Shown here in pieces: positions 19,694-30,099 of a DNA stretch of 64,000 nucleotides. The stretch spans positions 7,537,601 to 7,601,600 of the forward strand of contig OX442324.1 of the NCBI GenBank assembly GCA_949358305.1, in the 5' to 3' direction. The stretch is from Strigamia acuminata. Its lineage: Eukaryota > Arthropoda > Chilopoda > Geophilomorpha > Linotaeniidae. Under the pieces are notes generated by a model, which saw only the letters and a program-made list of their open reading frames with translations, was not told the origin of the DNA and did not search any database. A program made the position numbers and the translations under genes. Every line of letters begins with the position of its first letter. Positions within the stretch are counted from its first letter, which is position 1.

Positions 19694-20970
19694 CCCAATG
19701 CATTAGGTGGTCCACCACGTGGGGCTCCTCGATTTCCTCGGCCTCGGTAATTTTCAATAAAATTTTTACCTTTATAGTTTGGATTTTTAGGATGGCCTTG
19801 GTTATTTGGATTCCCCTGTGGTCTTTGTCCTTGTGGTGGATTCCATTGCTGTTGTGGTGGGTTCCACTGCTGTTGTGGATATTGCTGTTGGAATCCTTGA
19901 CCTGAATTATTCCACTGATTATTCCAATTACCTCTGTTTTGACCTCTATTGTCACTCCATCCTCTTCCTTGGTTCCTATTATTGCCATTCCACCATCCAC
20001 GTTGTTGTCCAGATCGTCCTCTAAAGTTACCTCTATTGTAGAACTGGGCCTGGTTTGGATGTGGTGTATACCATTGATTTTGATAGAAGACTGGAGTAAC
20101 CTCTGCATATTGAACTTCCCCAAACTGCTGCTGTTGTCTTAGCACTTTGACCTCTGCTAACAACTCGTCTTTTGATTTATTGACGTCGCTCCGTTCAACT
20201 AACAAACTTGGTTTCACCTCGCCTGTTGTATCAACAGCTTTTTGCAGTAGGGTTAGCAAAACTTCTGCAGGATCCTCGCTGAATGCATGAGCTTCCAATA
20301 GTCCAAGTTGAGATGTTAACTGATCCAATGTCTTTGGAAAATTGACTACCAATTTATCTCTAGTCACCTTTTTAAGTCCTTGAAACACATGAAATATCTT
20401 TTGTTCTTCAGTAAATGCTGGTCTCGCAAAAGAACATTCTTTTAATATTTTCTGCATATGTTCCAAAGCTGTCCCATCTTTGTGCTGCATTGCCTGTAAT
20501 TTCGACAAAATTGTTGTTATTTGTCGTCTGAATTTTGCCTTCAACGCATCTTTCCATTGAATCCATGTTCTAGTCGGATGTTGTGGAAGTTGATCTAGAT
20601 ACCACGATGATGCGGAGGATTTCAGCACAATTGACAGATGTTTAATCCTTTCAGTGTCATCGGCGATCGTATCTTCATATCCGATCAACCATGTGTCAAT
20701 ATTCCCTGTAGCCGGATCAAAGTCAACTGGATTTCTTCTATTGACCACTAAATTTTGTAATACCGTCTGTATTGCTACTAGTTCTGGTGAAGCATTTGCC
20801 ATTTTAATTGGTGATTGTTCACTTTTAATTGTCACTTCCGGCTGAATAAGCTCTTTTGAGTCCTCAATCTCTTGGGCTGCGTCCTCAAATGCGTCGTCCA
20901 GATTTATCTGTGCACTTTCCAAAAGATCACCCAATTCTAATTGTTCTTCAGGCAATAACCAATTATACAC
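19687..20970 (-). CDS. Gypsy-1 Gag
   Basis: A Ty3/gypsy-type Gag of at least 427 residues. The capsid-like part (near 85-210) includes TGNIDTWLIGYED and SSASSWYLDQLP; the tail from about 300 is rich in G, N, Q, R and W with repeated QQQWNPP and RGNRG-like motifs. No CCHC zinc knuckle is present, so RNA binding would rest on the RG-rich tail. The start is uncertain: the first codon at 20970 is GTG, the frame remains open without ATG up to about 21,232, and the first in-frame ATG (MANASPEL) is at residue 57. The stop overlaps the frameshift signal. No internal stop is seen. Confidence 0.85.
   Translation of the reverse strand: MYNWLLPEEQLELGDLLESAQINLDDAFEDAAQEIEDSKELIQPEVTIKSEQSPIKMANASPELVAIQTVLQNLVVNRRNPVDFDPATGNIDTWLIGYEDTIADDTERIKHLSIVLKSSASSWYLDQLPQHPTRTWIQWKDALKAKFRRQITTILSKLQAMQHKDGTALEHMQKILKECSFARPAFTEEQKIFHVFQGLKKVTRDKLVVNFPKTLDQLTSQLGLLEAHAFSEDPAEVLLTLLQKAVDTTGEVKPSLLVERSDVNKSKDELLAEVKVLRQQQQFGEVQYAEVTPVFYQNQWYTPHPNQAQFYNRGNFRGRSGQQRGWWNGNNRNQGRGWSDNRGQNRGNWNNQWNNSGQGFQQQYPQQQWNPPQQQWNPPQGQRPQGNPNNQGHPKNPNYKGKNFIENYRGRGNRGAPRGGPPNALGN
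19690..19696 (-). promoter_or_regulatory. Probable -1 ribosomal frameshift site (G GGA AAC)
   Basis: The minus strand reads GGGAAAC in gag frame as G GGA AAC, followed immediately by the gag stop TAG (19687-19689). This fits the X XXY YYZ slippery rule, and the -1 frame entered at this point is the open pol frame. No downstream pseudoknot was modelled. Confidence 0.75.
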
Positions 20971-21232
20971 ACCTGGATCTATTAGTCTTTTATTACGCTG
21001 CTCGGGAGTTTCAAGATCTTCCCTTTTTTGAATTTTTTGTTCTCCTTTGGATTTTGATCTATACTTCCGACCAGTTACTTTATCATCCAGTAACTCCTTG
21101 GGTGTATTAGGTTCTCCTGGTTCCTTTTTTGAAAACAGATAATCCGTTACTACTTGTGAAAAGTTATAACGTTTGGATTCCGCAATCGTTAAATATTTAA
21201 GTTTGAAGACACAATCCTTTGACTTGAAGCAC

Positions 21233-22035
21233 TTTTAATTCACTTTTCCAATTTATTAACACTATAACTCTTTAACACACAGAACACTTTTCACTTTCTG
21301 AAAAATAATTCAATAATTAAACACTTCAATTTTTACAGAAATGTTTCAAAACACTAGAACAATTCAATAATTAAACAATTCAATTTTCACGGTCATAATT
21401 ACAAAAATATCAAAAAACAATTCATTTTCACGGTCATAATTACTAAATTTCATCAAAACTATTCAAGGAAAAATTTCTTATTAATAACACTTTACAAAAA
21501 ATGCTCTGAAAAGAAAACAAATTCATTAATAAATATAAACAATATATTCTCTATTATTATTCAATTTTATCTTAACATCACAATTAAATTCTTCATTACT
21601 ATTCAATTTCATTAAATTTTATCAAAATTCAATCAATAACATTATATTAATTCAATTCAAAGTCAAATATCACAGTAAATAACACTCAAATGCAAATTTA
21701 TCCAATTTAAACACTCCAAACTTCTATTCTATTTTATTTTTTAGACTTTGCCAATTTTCAATCTAATTGACCTATTTATTCGCTAGCAATGACTCACTCT
21801 CACTTTCCTATCAATTTCACAAATGAATCACTCATATTTAAATTAGGTTGGGATTTCTCAAAATTTTATATGATTTTCAAAGCTATTTTTAAGCTAAATT
21901 TGCCAATTTTATGTGATTTTAATTCTAATTTCACTCATTTTACTCTAAATTTTACAATTTTAATGATTTTTAACTCTAATTTCGGGGTTTTTACTCTAAT
22001 TTTGGTCCCGGGGAAAGAACCGCATCTCCACCATT
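21233..22035 (-). other. Gypsy-1 leader with primer-site candidate at 22020-22033
   Basis: An AT-rich untranslated stretch between 5' LTR and gag. Two bases after the LTR the minus strand reads TGGTGGAGATGCGG, which has the TGG start expected of a tRNA-complementary primer site; I cannot name the tRNA. No other feature is seen. Confidence 0.55.
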
Positions 22036-22610
22036 TGTTACGTGGATTCCGGGCCTGATCAGGTTTCCACGCAACGTTATTTTATTTGGGGTTTTAGTGA
22101 GTGTGACAGGAAAGGATGAGATTGGTTTTTATGTTTAAATTCAATTCAGTTTTATTTGACCGGACAAACGAAGTTTGTTCGATCCCTTTTAAACTCAGTT
22201 ACATTTATTCTCAAAACAGTTTGGAATGACATCCGGATAAACTATCATTTTTACATTCTTATTAATTTGTACAACCGTTATTAACTGGGTTATAAACAAC
22301 TGTGTGATATCTTAAATGCGATGTAATTAAATTGGTTTTATAGTCATCAGCCGCGCTCTTTAATGAGGCGACATCAGACTCTCTAGATCTGAAAAGCAAA
22401 AGTGATTAGAACCTGTCTTAGTGCGGGCTCCTTATTTATAGCAAATCTGCCATAAACCCCATAATTGAATTGACCGGTCCATCACATGGCGGTGACGGAG
22501 TCCAGCCGTCAGCGCCATCTGTGGCCGAAATTTAGCAACACTTAAATATTAATAGATCGAATTACGTGTTACGAATCGCGCATTAATTGGCACGGTTCGT
22601 ACACGTGACA
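22036..22610 (-). mobile_element. Gypsy-1 5' LTR
   Basis: A 575-bp LTR that looks identical to 5969-6543, followed on the plus strand by the ATAT duplication at 22611-22614. Confidence 0.93.
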
Positions 22611-22614
22611 ATAT

Positions 22615-23368
22615 ATACTTTGAATACATTTTCTTAGCTTAGTACTGTGTTAGGATTTGATACTAATCTAACTATAAGAGCGAACTAACATCACAACACT
22701 GCACCTTGTTGTGATTAACCAGTACAGAAAGTGTTTTTGGGGCGGTTTGTGTACACAGTGCCATTTAATACGAAAGTGCTACTGAATTGTCATGGATTCG
22801 GACAAATTAGAGCGGAAAGTGACATTACTCAACAGAACCAATTATGACACATGGAAACAGCAGGTTAAGGTTTTGTTGATGCATCATGGTTGCTGGGCCT
22901 TCACCGATGGATCAGAAGAGGCGCTGGCGCCAGGAGCATCATGGCAGGACCGTTCCGACTATAAGCTGAGAAAAGGCAGAGCTTTTAGTCTCATCTATTA
23001 CTCCATCGAGGAGCAATACCACGAATTGCTCAGTGGCGTTGAAAGATGCGAAATTAGCCTGGAACACACTAAAACTGAACTTTGAGCCGGTTTCTCGTGC
23101 ACGCATTATACGTTTGCTGGACGAATTTTTCAACCTAAAATACGACAAGGAAACGGAAACAATTGGAGTATTCGCAGCAAAAATACGGAATGCAGCGAGA
23201 AAGTTAGCGGATGTTAAGCACCAATTGGACAATCTTTATCAAGCTTTTCAGTTGATTAGATATTTGCCGCAGGAATATCAATCCATCGTAGAAGCAATCT
23301 ACAGATGGAAGGATGCGAATTTCACTTTAGAGAAAGTTGAGGCCAAACTGGTCGCGGAAGAAGGACGT
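22615..23368 (+). pseudogene. Copia-3 leader end and gag, frameshifted and truncated
   Basis: The copia-3 sequence resumes after gypsy-1. The gag ATG at 22792 starts MDSDKLERKVTLL, and TNYDTWKQQV matches the Copia Gag N-terminus. A one-base frame change lies at about 23,030, after which the ALKDAKLAWNTL frame continues Gag with FEPVSRARIIRLLDEF and ending EAKLVAEEGR. It stops at 23,368, where the LTR of gypsy-A begins. No zinc knuckle or pol remains. It is non-functional. Confidence 0.82.
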
Positions 23369-24239
23369 TGTCACGGTCCTGACTTTGAGCAGTAGAAATT
23401 TTCAAAATTTTAAGCGCACTTTGCGCCTTTTCCCTAGTTTTTCCCAATTTTATTAAGAAATTGTTTTAATTTCGCTAAAATATTTTATTTTTCCCAGATC
23501 TAGATTTATTATTTTATTTTATATTATTTTCCTTATTTTTAACATTTATCTTTGATTTGGCCTGGTTTTAATCACCCCATCCAGACAATTCATGAGAATT
23601 CTGCAATAAGTTGATATAATCGCGCTCTAAATTTGCATATTTCACCCCTGATCGCCTGTTTTCTGCCCAGTCCCCATTGGGAATTGACTTGGCCTTTGAC
23701 ATGTGATCAGAGGTGACTTGTTCTGTCAAGACATTTTTGACAGAGAGAATAATTTTCGCCTTCGACTAGACAACATCTCCTGTCTCAACTGGGAGATTTC
23801 CAAGTGCGATTTATGTTGCGTCTCAACGCATACGGTCATTATGCAGCCCGAATTCTCATGGTTGGCTATCTAACCACAACATTTATTATTTGCCCATTAT
23901 TTGCGTATGAATTACTGGAAAAACGGCGTATTCGACGGTCTTAATTCGTCAATACATTTTATGCCACGACTGTGACTTCCTCCTCAGCCTAGACATTTTG
24001 AACTCATACTCGTCTCAATTGCGTATTCATTTCATTATCGACGGTTCGACGACGTTGTCTGCGGTTTGGTACCTGTTTGCGCGTTCACCCAACGTTTGCG
24101 CGTGTTCAGGAGAAGAAACATACTCTTCGTAAGTACGCCTAGCATATGACGACATTTTCCCTAGTGAAGAGCGATATTTTGGTCTTAAATTCGAAGTATC
24201 AACGTTCGCCATTTTGTACGGCGCCCGCAACGTTGGTGG
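23369..24239 (+). mobile_element. Gypsy-A 5' LTR and rearranged 5' end
   Basis: Starts TGTCACGG at 23369, the same 8-base start and pyrimidine-rich 5' part as the gypsy-B LTR at 27353, so it is read as a related plus-strand LTR. Its 3' boundary is unclear; from the gypsy-B length it should lie near 24,040. The last 200 bp contain an unexplained 67-codon minus-strand frame (24027-24230), and the first half of gag expected from gypsy-B is missing. Confidence 0.55.
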
Positions 24240-25097
24240 ATGGCTCTAACTCCAAAACCAAACAATTGGGAGGACTTTGAATTAGTTTTCAGGCAGGTAT
24301 TTTCCATTAATTCAGCTTTAGCTAATGTTAAGTTGTCTCAGCGCAAACAAAAGCCAGGGGAATCAACTATGTCGTTCCTCAGCGAGATGATTCATTATTT
24401 GAATATTGCTGGATACAAGGACAAGGGCTTGCAGTGGGAACGAGTTCAGGGCATGATGCAAACTCAAGTCGTACAATTAATGCGCTCTTGGTGCATCAGG
24501 ACGATCGACGACGCAGTCAAAATGGGCAACGACGTCGATAATCGCCTTCAGTTGGATTCGTTGCGGACTTTCGAGTACAAGCAGTGCGGAGTTTCGGACC
24601 AGGATATGCCTTTACCCGCAGGAGTGGGACCTGCCACACGTACCAAAACAGAGGAGGAGAAGTTAAATCAACAATCTACTTTGTCCAGGTCTGGTCGTTT
24701 TTCAAGATTCAACAAAGTATTTACAGCATTGCTCGAGGACATGTCGGCTTGCGCACTCGATCCAGAGGATCCCAACAGCGAGGAAACCAATAAGGACCCG
24801 CCAAAGGAGTCTGCATCAGCGGCAGCACAAAGGTCTGATTTCCACGTCATGAATGCGACTACTTCCCCAACACCTAGAACGGATACACAGCACACATGTC
24901 CCAAGGACGTTGTCATTTTTCCAGCCGCTAAAGAAGCGCCTTCAGAGCCAAAGCTCCCGAAGAATGCTATGTGGAGAAAAACACCAACGGACAAATGGTT
25001 CATGTCTGACAGGCAATCCTGGAGGCCTGTGTGCCCCGTTTGTGGCAAGGAGTGGAGTCGTCAGTCGGGAAACGCAAGCGGCCTGCTCAAAGCATGA
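24240..25097 (+). pseudogene. Gypsy-A gag, 5'-truncated
   Basis: Homologous to the second half of gypsy-B Gag. It shares the capsid segment WEDFELVFRQVF, NVKLSQRKQ and ESTMSFLSEM, and a C-terminal domain with MWRKTPTDKWF and CPVCGKEW. The ATG at 24240 is internal to the homologous region (residues QRWW precede it in frame), so it is not the original start. The stop TGA overlaps the pol ATG as ATGA at 25094-25097. Confidence 0.8.
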
Positions 25098-27352
25098 GTC
25101 CAGAGAGCGGGTCGGACATAAACATCAAGGACTCTACTGAGAAGAAGACTGAAGAATCACCAGACGTCGATGGAAGTACAAAACCGTCTACTCCGACACC
25201 AGAGGCGCCATCTGCTGTTCGAGAAGACAACAACAAATCATTAACCCCGTCTACGGACATTAAATTAACTACATTAATCAAATCAGATTCAAGTAAATCA
25301 AAATCAAAAATACCCGGTGTCGTAACACCACAACCAACAAAATCAGCGCAACTTTCGTCTGTGAAAGCCAAGGAAACCCCCAAAAAACCAACTTCGTTGA
25401 CAACGCAGAGTGAGACGTTGCAAACAAACTTCGTTCTTTTGTCGCCCGAGGAATTGCAAAAATCCGAAGAGCCAGTAATCGAAATTACGAAGACTGATCG
25501 CTTCAACAGAGAGGCACCATACATCAAAATAACATGGGCCAACGTGAGTTTTGTCGCACTTCTAGATTCAGGCGCTCAGACATGTGTAATGTCGGAGTCA
25601 TTGTTTAACAAACTTAAAGCCAATATGGGTTTGGAATTGCTCGAACTTCACGAAACAGTGCGTACAGCGGCCGATGACAAGATTCCAGTTAAGGGATCTG
25701 TTAAACTGTCGGTGCGCGCACCTTTGGCCGTCATTTCTTTCATTTGCTTAATTATACCCAAAACATCAGAAGACCTTCTGCTGGGAAGAGATTTCTGCAG
25801 AGCGGTTGGTCTGTGCACGGACTTTGAATTGTGCCAATGGTATTTGAAGGGATCGCCAGAGCGAAGACAATTCATGACTTTAGAACAAGCTAACAAGTCA
25901 GAATCTGTTCTTTTGTTTCCCATCAAAAGGCCTGATGATACAAAGGACAACCCCAAGGATGTGCCCAAGGTATTAATTAACAACATTAATTGTATTCTTC
26001 TAGAACATCGATCTTTATCACAAGAAATTTTCGAATATCCAAATGACGATGCTCAGCACCAAATCAAGAGGATTCGGAATCGTACACGAGATCAGTGGTC
26101 ATTTATATGGTCACCAAAGAGGAAGGATTCCATTAAAAAATCAAGAAAATTCAATTCATCATTGTTTTCGACAGCGGAGACGCCTTTATGAATTGTCACC
26201 AACAATAAAACAACTTAACACGCAGGGAAGACGGCTTTTGCGTCGTGTGGATGAAAATGCGCTCATGGCCAGAGTACACGATCATTCGACGATTTCGGAG
26301 CCGCCTCTGGATGTTAATGTACTACAATATCAACCAAGCAGTGATCCAACACAACTGGATTGGATTTACGACCAGCTGTGGTCATCATTGACGGTACCCC
26401 AAATTCGTTTATTAATTCAGACTCTTCGACCAATTTCGAAAGTATTTCGCGAGGAGGTTGGATTATGTAACAACACTCAGTTTGAAGTAAATTTAAAACC
26501 GGACTTTAGACCAATTCATGTGCCTGTAAGACCCGTTAACCCAGCAAAAAAGATGGTAATTGACGCTTATTTGGACCAAAAACTAAAACAAGGCATTATT
26601 CGTCGATCAAAAAGTGATTGTGCGGTAGCGCCTGTTGTTGTTCCAAAGAAGACTGGAGACTGGCGTACAGCTATGGATTTTAGGCCGATGAATGCTCAAA
26701 CTTTACCAGATGTCTACCCACTGCCCGACATCGATAATATAATTTCTTATTTAGGAGGATCAAATTGGTTTTCGATCATAGACGGACGAGAAGCTTTCCA
26801 CCAGATTGGAGTGCGCCCCGGTGACGAGAGATTTCTCGCATTTATTACGCACAGAGGACTTTTCGAATATGTGAGAATGCCGTTTGGACCCATTAATGGC
26901 CCAGCAACTCTGCAGAGAGCCATGAACAAAACTTTATCGAAATATCTTTACAAATTTGTGTTCGTTTATCTCGATGACGTCATAATTTTCAGCAAGACTT
27001 TCGAGGAGCATGTACAACATCTCAAAATAATTCTTCAAGCCTTGGATGAAGCGGGATTCACGATGAACGCCAACAAGACGGAATTGTGCAGAACGTCGCT
27101 CGAGGTTTTGGGACACATTGTGGAGGCTGGACATATTAAACCAAACCCAAATAAGGTGACGGCAATTCAGTATTTTCCGGCGCCTACCAACATCAAAGAA
27201 TTACAAAGATTCAAAGGAATGATTGGTTATTATCAGTCATTTTTCCCAAATTATTCAAAAACATGCGAGGTGTTTCGCCCCTTACTCAAAAAAGATTCCG
27301 AATGGTTTTGGACGATTCAACATCAACAAGCATTTGATTCACTCAAGAAAGG
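25094..27352 (+). pseudogene. Gypsy-A pol (protease, RT), frameshifted and cut by gypsy-B
   Basis: A Ty3/gypsy Pol start with an S/T/K-rich N-terminus, protease LLDSGAQTCVMS near 25,564 and the second protease motif LLLGRDFC near 25,780. A frame change falls near 26,150, then comes RT with DWRTAMDFRPMNAQ near 26,660 and the catalytic YLDD near 26,968. RNase H begins but ends at 27,352, where the gypsy-B LTR starts. The downstream half (rest of RNase H and integrase) was not found elsewhere in the window. Confidence 0.85.
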
Positions 27353-28028
27353 TGTCACGGGCAGGTTACCCACCCTTCTTTTTTATTCATTTCTAACTTA
27401 GACTGACCCAATCTTAAGTTTTCTTATTTTTTCCCAATCTTTCTTTTCATCTAACATCGATGATTCATCTCTAAATATATGCGCAGCTTCATTGCGCGCA
27501 TCTTATTATTTCCAACAATTAACCTTATTTCATACCTTCCACCCCCTCACCCACTCCAATCGACCTGGTCACATGACTCATGTTTACCTGGTCGCTAATT
27601 TTATCCATAATACACACTTCTCATCCTTCTCTCAACGAGTTAACACCTCTTAGATTGAATTGAGTTTGTCAATCTTTATTTCGCGCTTTAACACGCGCAT
27701 CTTCTAATTTAACACTTAATAGCGCCTCTTTTTGCCCACCTTTTATCCCTTCGCATGCCTGTGACATCCTACGCCCACCCGCATACGAATATCACTGCGC
27801 ATACTCATTCTTTTTAAACGTAAAGACCCACAACGTGAGACTGAGCCCGTCGAATATAAATAATGTGTGTTACAGCGAGTTAGGTTTATTCACCGTCCGA
27901 TATCCGCATATGACGATGGCACAAACAGAGTAAATCTACGAACTTTGCCCACTGATTTGCGCTAACATCACCTTGCGCGTAAATTCAGATCAAATCAATT
28001 AAACATCTAAGTTGATTCGTAACAAACA
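27353..28028 (+). mobile_element. Gypsy-B 5' LTR
   Basis: A 676-bp segment from TGTCACGGGC to AACAAACA, ended by a tRNA-like primer site. The start is fixed by the point where gypsy-A RNase H reading ends and by its match to the gypsy-A LTR start. A TATAAATA lies near 27,856. No second copy was found downstream. Confidence 0.7.
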
Positions 28029-28044
28029 TGGCGAGCCTGACAGG
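28029..28044 (+). other. Gypsy-B primer-binding site candidate
   Basis: TGGCGAGCCTGACAGG begins with the complement of a CCA tail directly after the LTR, and continues with a block that could complement a T-arm. The tRNA cannot be named from sequence reading alone. Confidence 0.55.
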
Positions 28045-28128
28045 ATTCGCTCTCACCTATAAGGCTTAAACGCGCGAAAAGGTTAGTTTTTTGAGTTATT
28101 TATTTAATCATTTCACATTTTCTTCATC

Positions 28129-30099
28129 ATGTCGAGACAGTTGGGAGGTGACGGAATTCGTCCCGTTACGCGCGATCCATTTGATTTCAGTGAGTTAGAA
28201 ATGGAGCAGGAATGGCAACAGTCCGAACGGAGGAGTGGTGTTCGCCGAGAAGAAGAGAGGGAATTTCGAGAGTGGCAGCAACACGACCAATTACGAAGAA
28301 ATCGTATCGAACAACAGGAAACGCTTGTGAGTATTGCACAACAAAGGCCAGCCTCATCAAATCATATCACGACAATGGCTGTTGCAAATTCACGAGTGCA
28401 ACCTCAAGTAAATTTTGCCACGTCAACACCCGCTGACTTTTTGGCGGCGCCATCTTTTTTCGATTCGACTCAGCCTAGAGCATTAGTGGACCCCGTCACA
28501 TTAAATACGGAAGGTTTGCTGATGTCCGACTTGCGCAACCAATACTATGCTCAAACACGAGGTCTAGTAAATGAGATTCGCGAAATATTCCAACAAGGCC
28601 CTCGCTCTCTACAAACAGGGACCACACGGTCTCTAGACGGTGGATCCTCGCATGGCTCCATAAGAGTTAAAGGCACCTCGGCACCATATGATTTGGGACT
28701 TCCCACAGCACGTCTGCACCAAGTTCGGGAAGTTGAGCATCAAGGCCAGCAGACAAGAACGTCCGCACCAACTGCGCAAATTGTTTACACAACAACTACG
28801 CCACCAATGCCGGCAATGGCAACGATCTACACCCAGGCTCCATCACAGGAACCTGCTCAATTGGATTCAACAACACGAGCAAATCGAGATTTAATGAGCT
28901 CGATGCTATACTCCAAGATGGGATATCCTCGGGACAGATCCGACACCAAGGCAAAGTTGTCACTGCCGTCAGTAAGAGCGCAACATACAAGTAAAGATAA
29001 AAATTGTTTCAAGCCTGGAAAACCACCTTTGTTTGATCCAGATAAAGCCGATCTTGATTACATTAATCTTTTTCTTGCGCATTTGTACGCGCACATGTAT
29101 TCTATGCAGGCCCCGGTGGATGAATATTTAAAAGTATTCGTCATTCAAGCAACGCGTGGAAGAGCGCAGCGATGGTGGCTATCACTAAAACCAAAACCAA
29201 AAACATGGGAGGACTTTGAGATTTTATTTCGACGAGCTTTCGCCATGAATTCGGCAGCGGCCAATGTGAAGCTATCCCAGCGAAAGCAGCGAAATGGAGA
29301 GTCTACGATGTCATTTTTAAGTGAAATTGTATATTATCTTCAAGTTGCAGGATATACCGACCCAGAGCTCCAATGGGAGAAAGCTCAGAACATGATGCAA
29401 ACCGAGGTTGTTCATCTCTTGCGCGCATGGAACGTAAACTCGCTGGACGAGGCGATCCAAAGAGGAAACGACATCGACAATCGTCTACAGCTGGACACCA
29501 TTCGAGCAGACGAATACAAAGATCTGGGTATGGCTGATCAGCGAATGCCTTCTCTACGTGATGCACAACGCCCCACGGTGCTCAAGGCTGCGGAGAAGTC
29601 CAAAGGAGACGATGATGTCAAATCTCTCGTGTCCCAGGACGTCAAACGTTTTGCGAGGTATTGAAAACAATTCTTAATCGAGTTAGCTGCAGTGCAGGCG
29701 AGACCAGAACAATCTCCACCTGCGCAGGAACCCGATACGAGTACTAGTAGTAGCGACACGGATGCTGAACTTGAAATTAAGAAGAGCATAGTCGCCGAGG
29801 CGGCTCAGAAAGCAACAATTAAAATAAATTTAGCTACTCTGACACCTCCAGCAGACGTCCCGAAGGACCATGTGTGCTCTACATCAATTGTCACGTTTCC
29901 ACCAGCGCCAAAACCACCATTAACTGTCAAATGTCCTGAGAGAGGTACAGCCTGGAGGAAAACACCGAAGGATTGGTGGTATTTGGTAGATACAGCAACT
30001 TGGCATCCGTTGTGCCCCATTTGTTACCAGCCATTTAGGAGACCGGAAAACTCCGAAGGCCTGAAGTTCGGGAAGCCGGTGGAACCAGGCCGCAAATGA
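28129..30099 (+). pseudogene. Gypsy-B Gag, one in-frame TGA
   Basis: Begins at an ATG 84 bases after the primer site. The N-terminal 290 residues are Q/R/E-rich and probably disordered. A capsid-like domain follows from FDPDKADLDYINLF near residue 304 through RWWLSLKPKPKTWEDF and NRLQLDTIRADEY. TGA at 29662-29664 interrupts the frame at residue 512; the same frame resumes and aligns with uninterrupted gypsy-A Gag, so the stop is probably a mutation rather than a gene end. The C-terminal domain has AWRKTPKDWWYL and CPICYQPF in place of a CCHC knuckle. It ends with TGA overlapping the pol ATG (ATGA). Confidence 0.8.

Larger units (their letters stand above)
5969..22610 (-). mobile_element. Gypsy-1, complete Ty3/gypsy element carrying a nested Copia
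   Basis: A full-length minus-strand gypsy element with 575-bp LTRs at both ends (5969-6543 and 22036-22610). The LTRs look identical by eye and have ends TGTTACGTG/CACGTGACA. A 4-bp target duplication ATAT lies at 5965-5968 and 22611-22614. Order on the minus strand: 5' LTR, primer site, leader, gag, pol by -1 frameshift, spacer, Ulp1-like ORF, purine tract, 3' LTR. Without copia-4 (12,666-19,492 plus its 5-bp duplication) it is about 9.8 kb. It interrupts the copia-3 leader. Confidence 0.93.

Noticed and set aside
24027-24230. 67-codon minus-strand ORF at the gypsy-A 5' end
   Set aside because: Could be an inverted gag fragment, but no match to gypsy-B Gag could be shown by eye.
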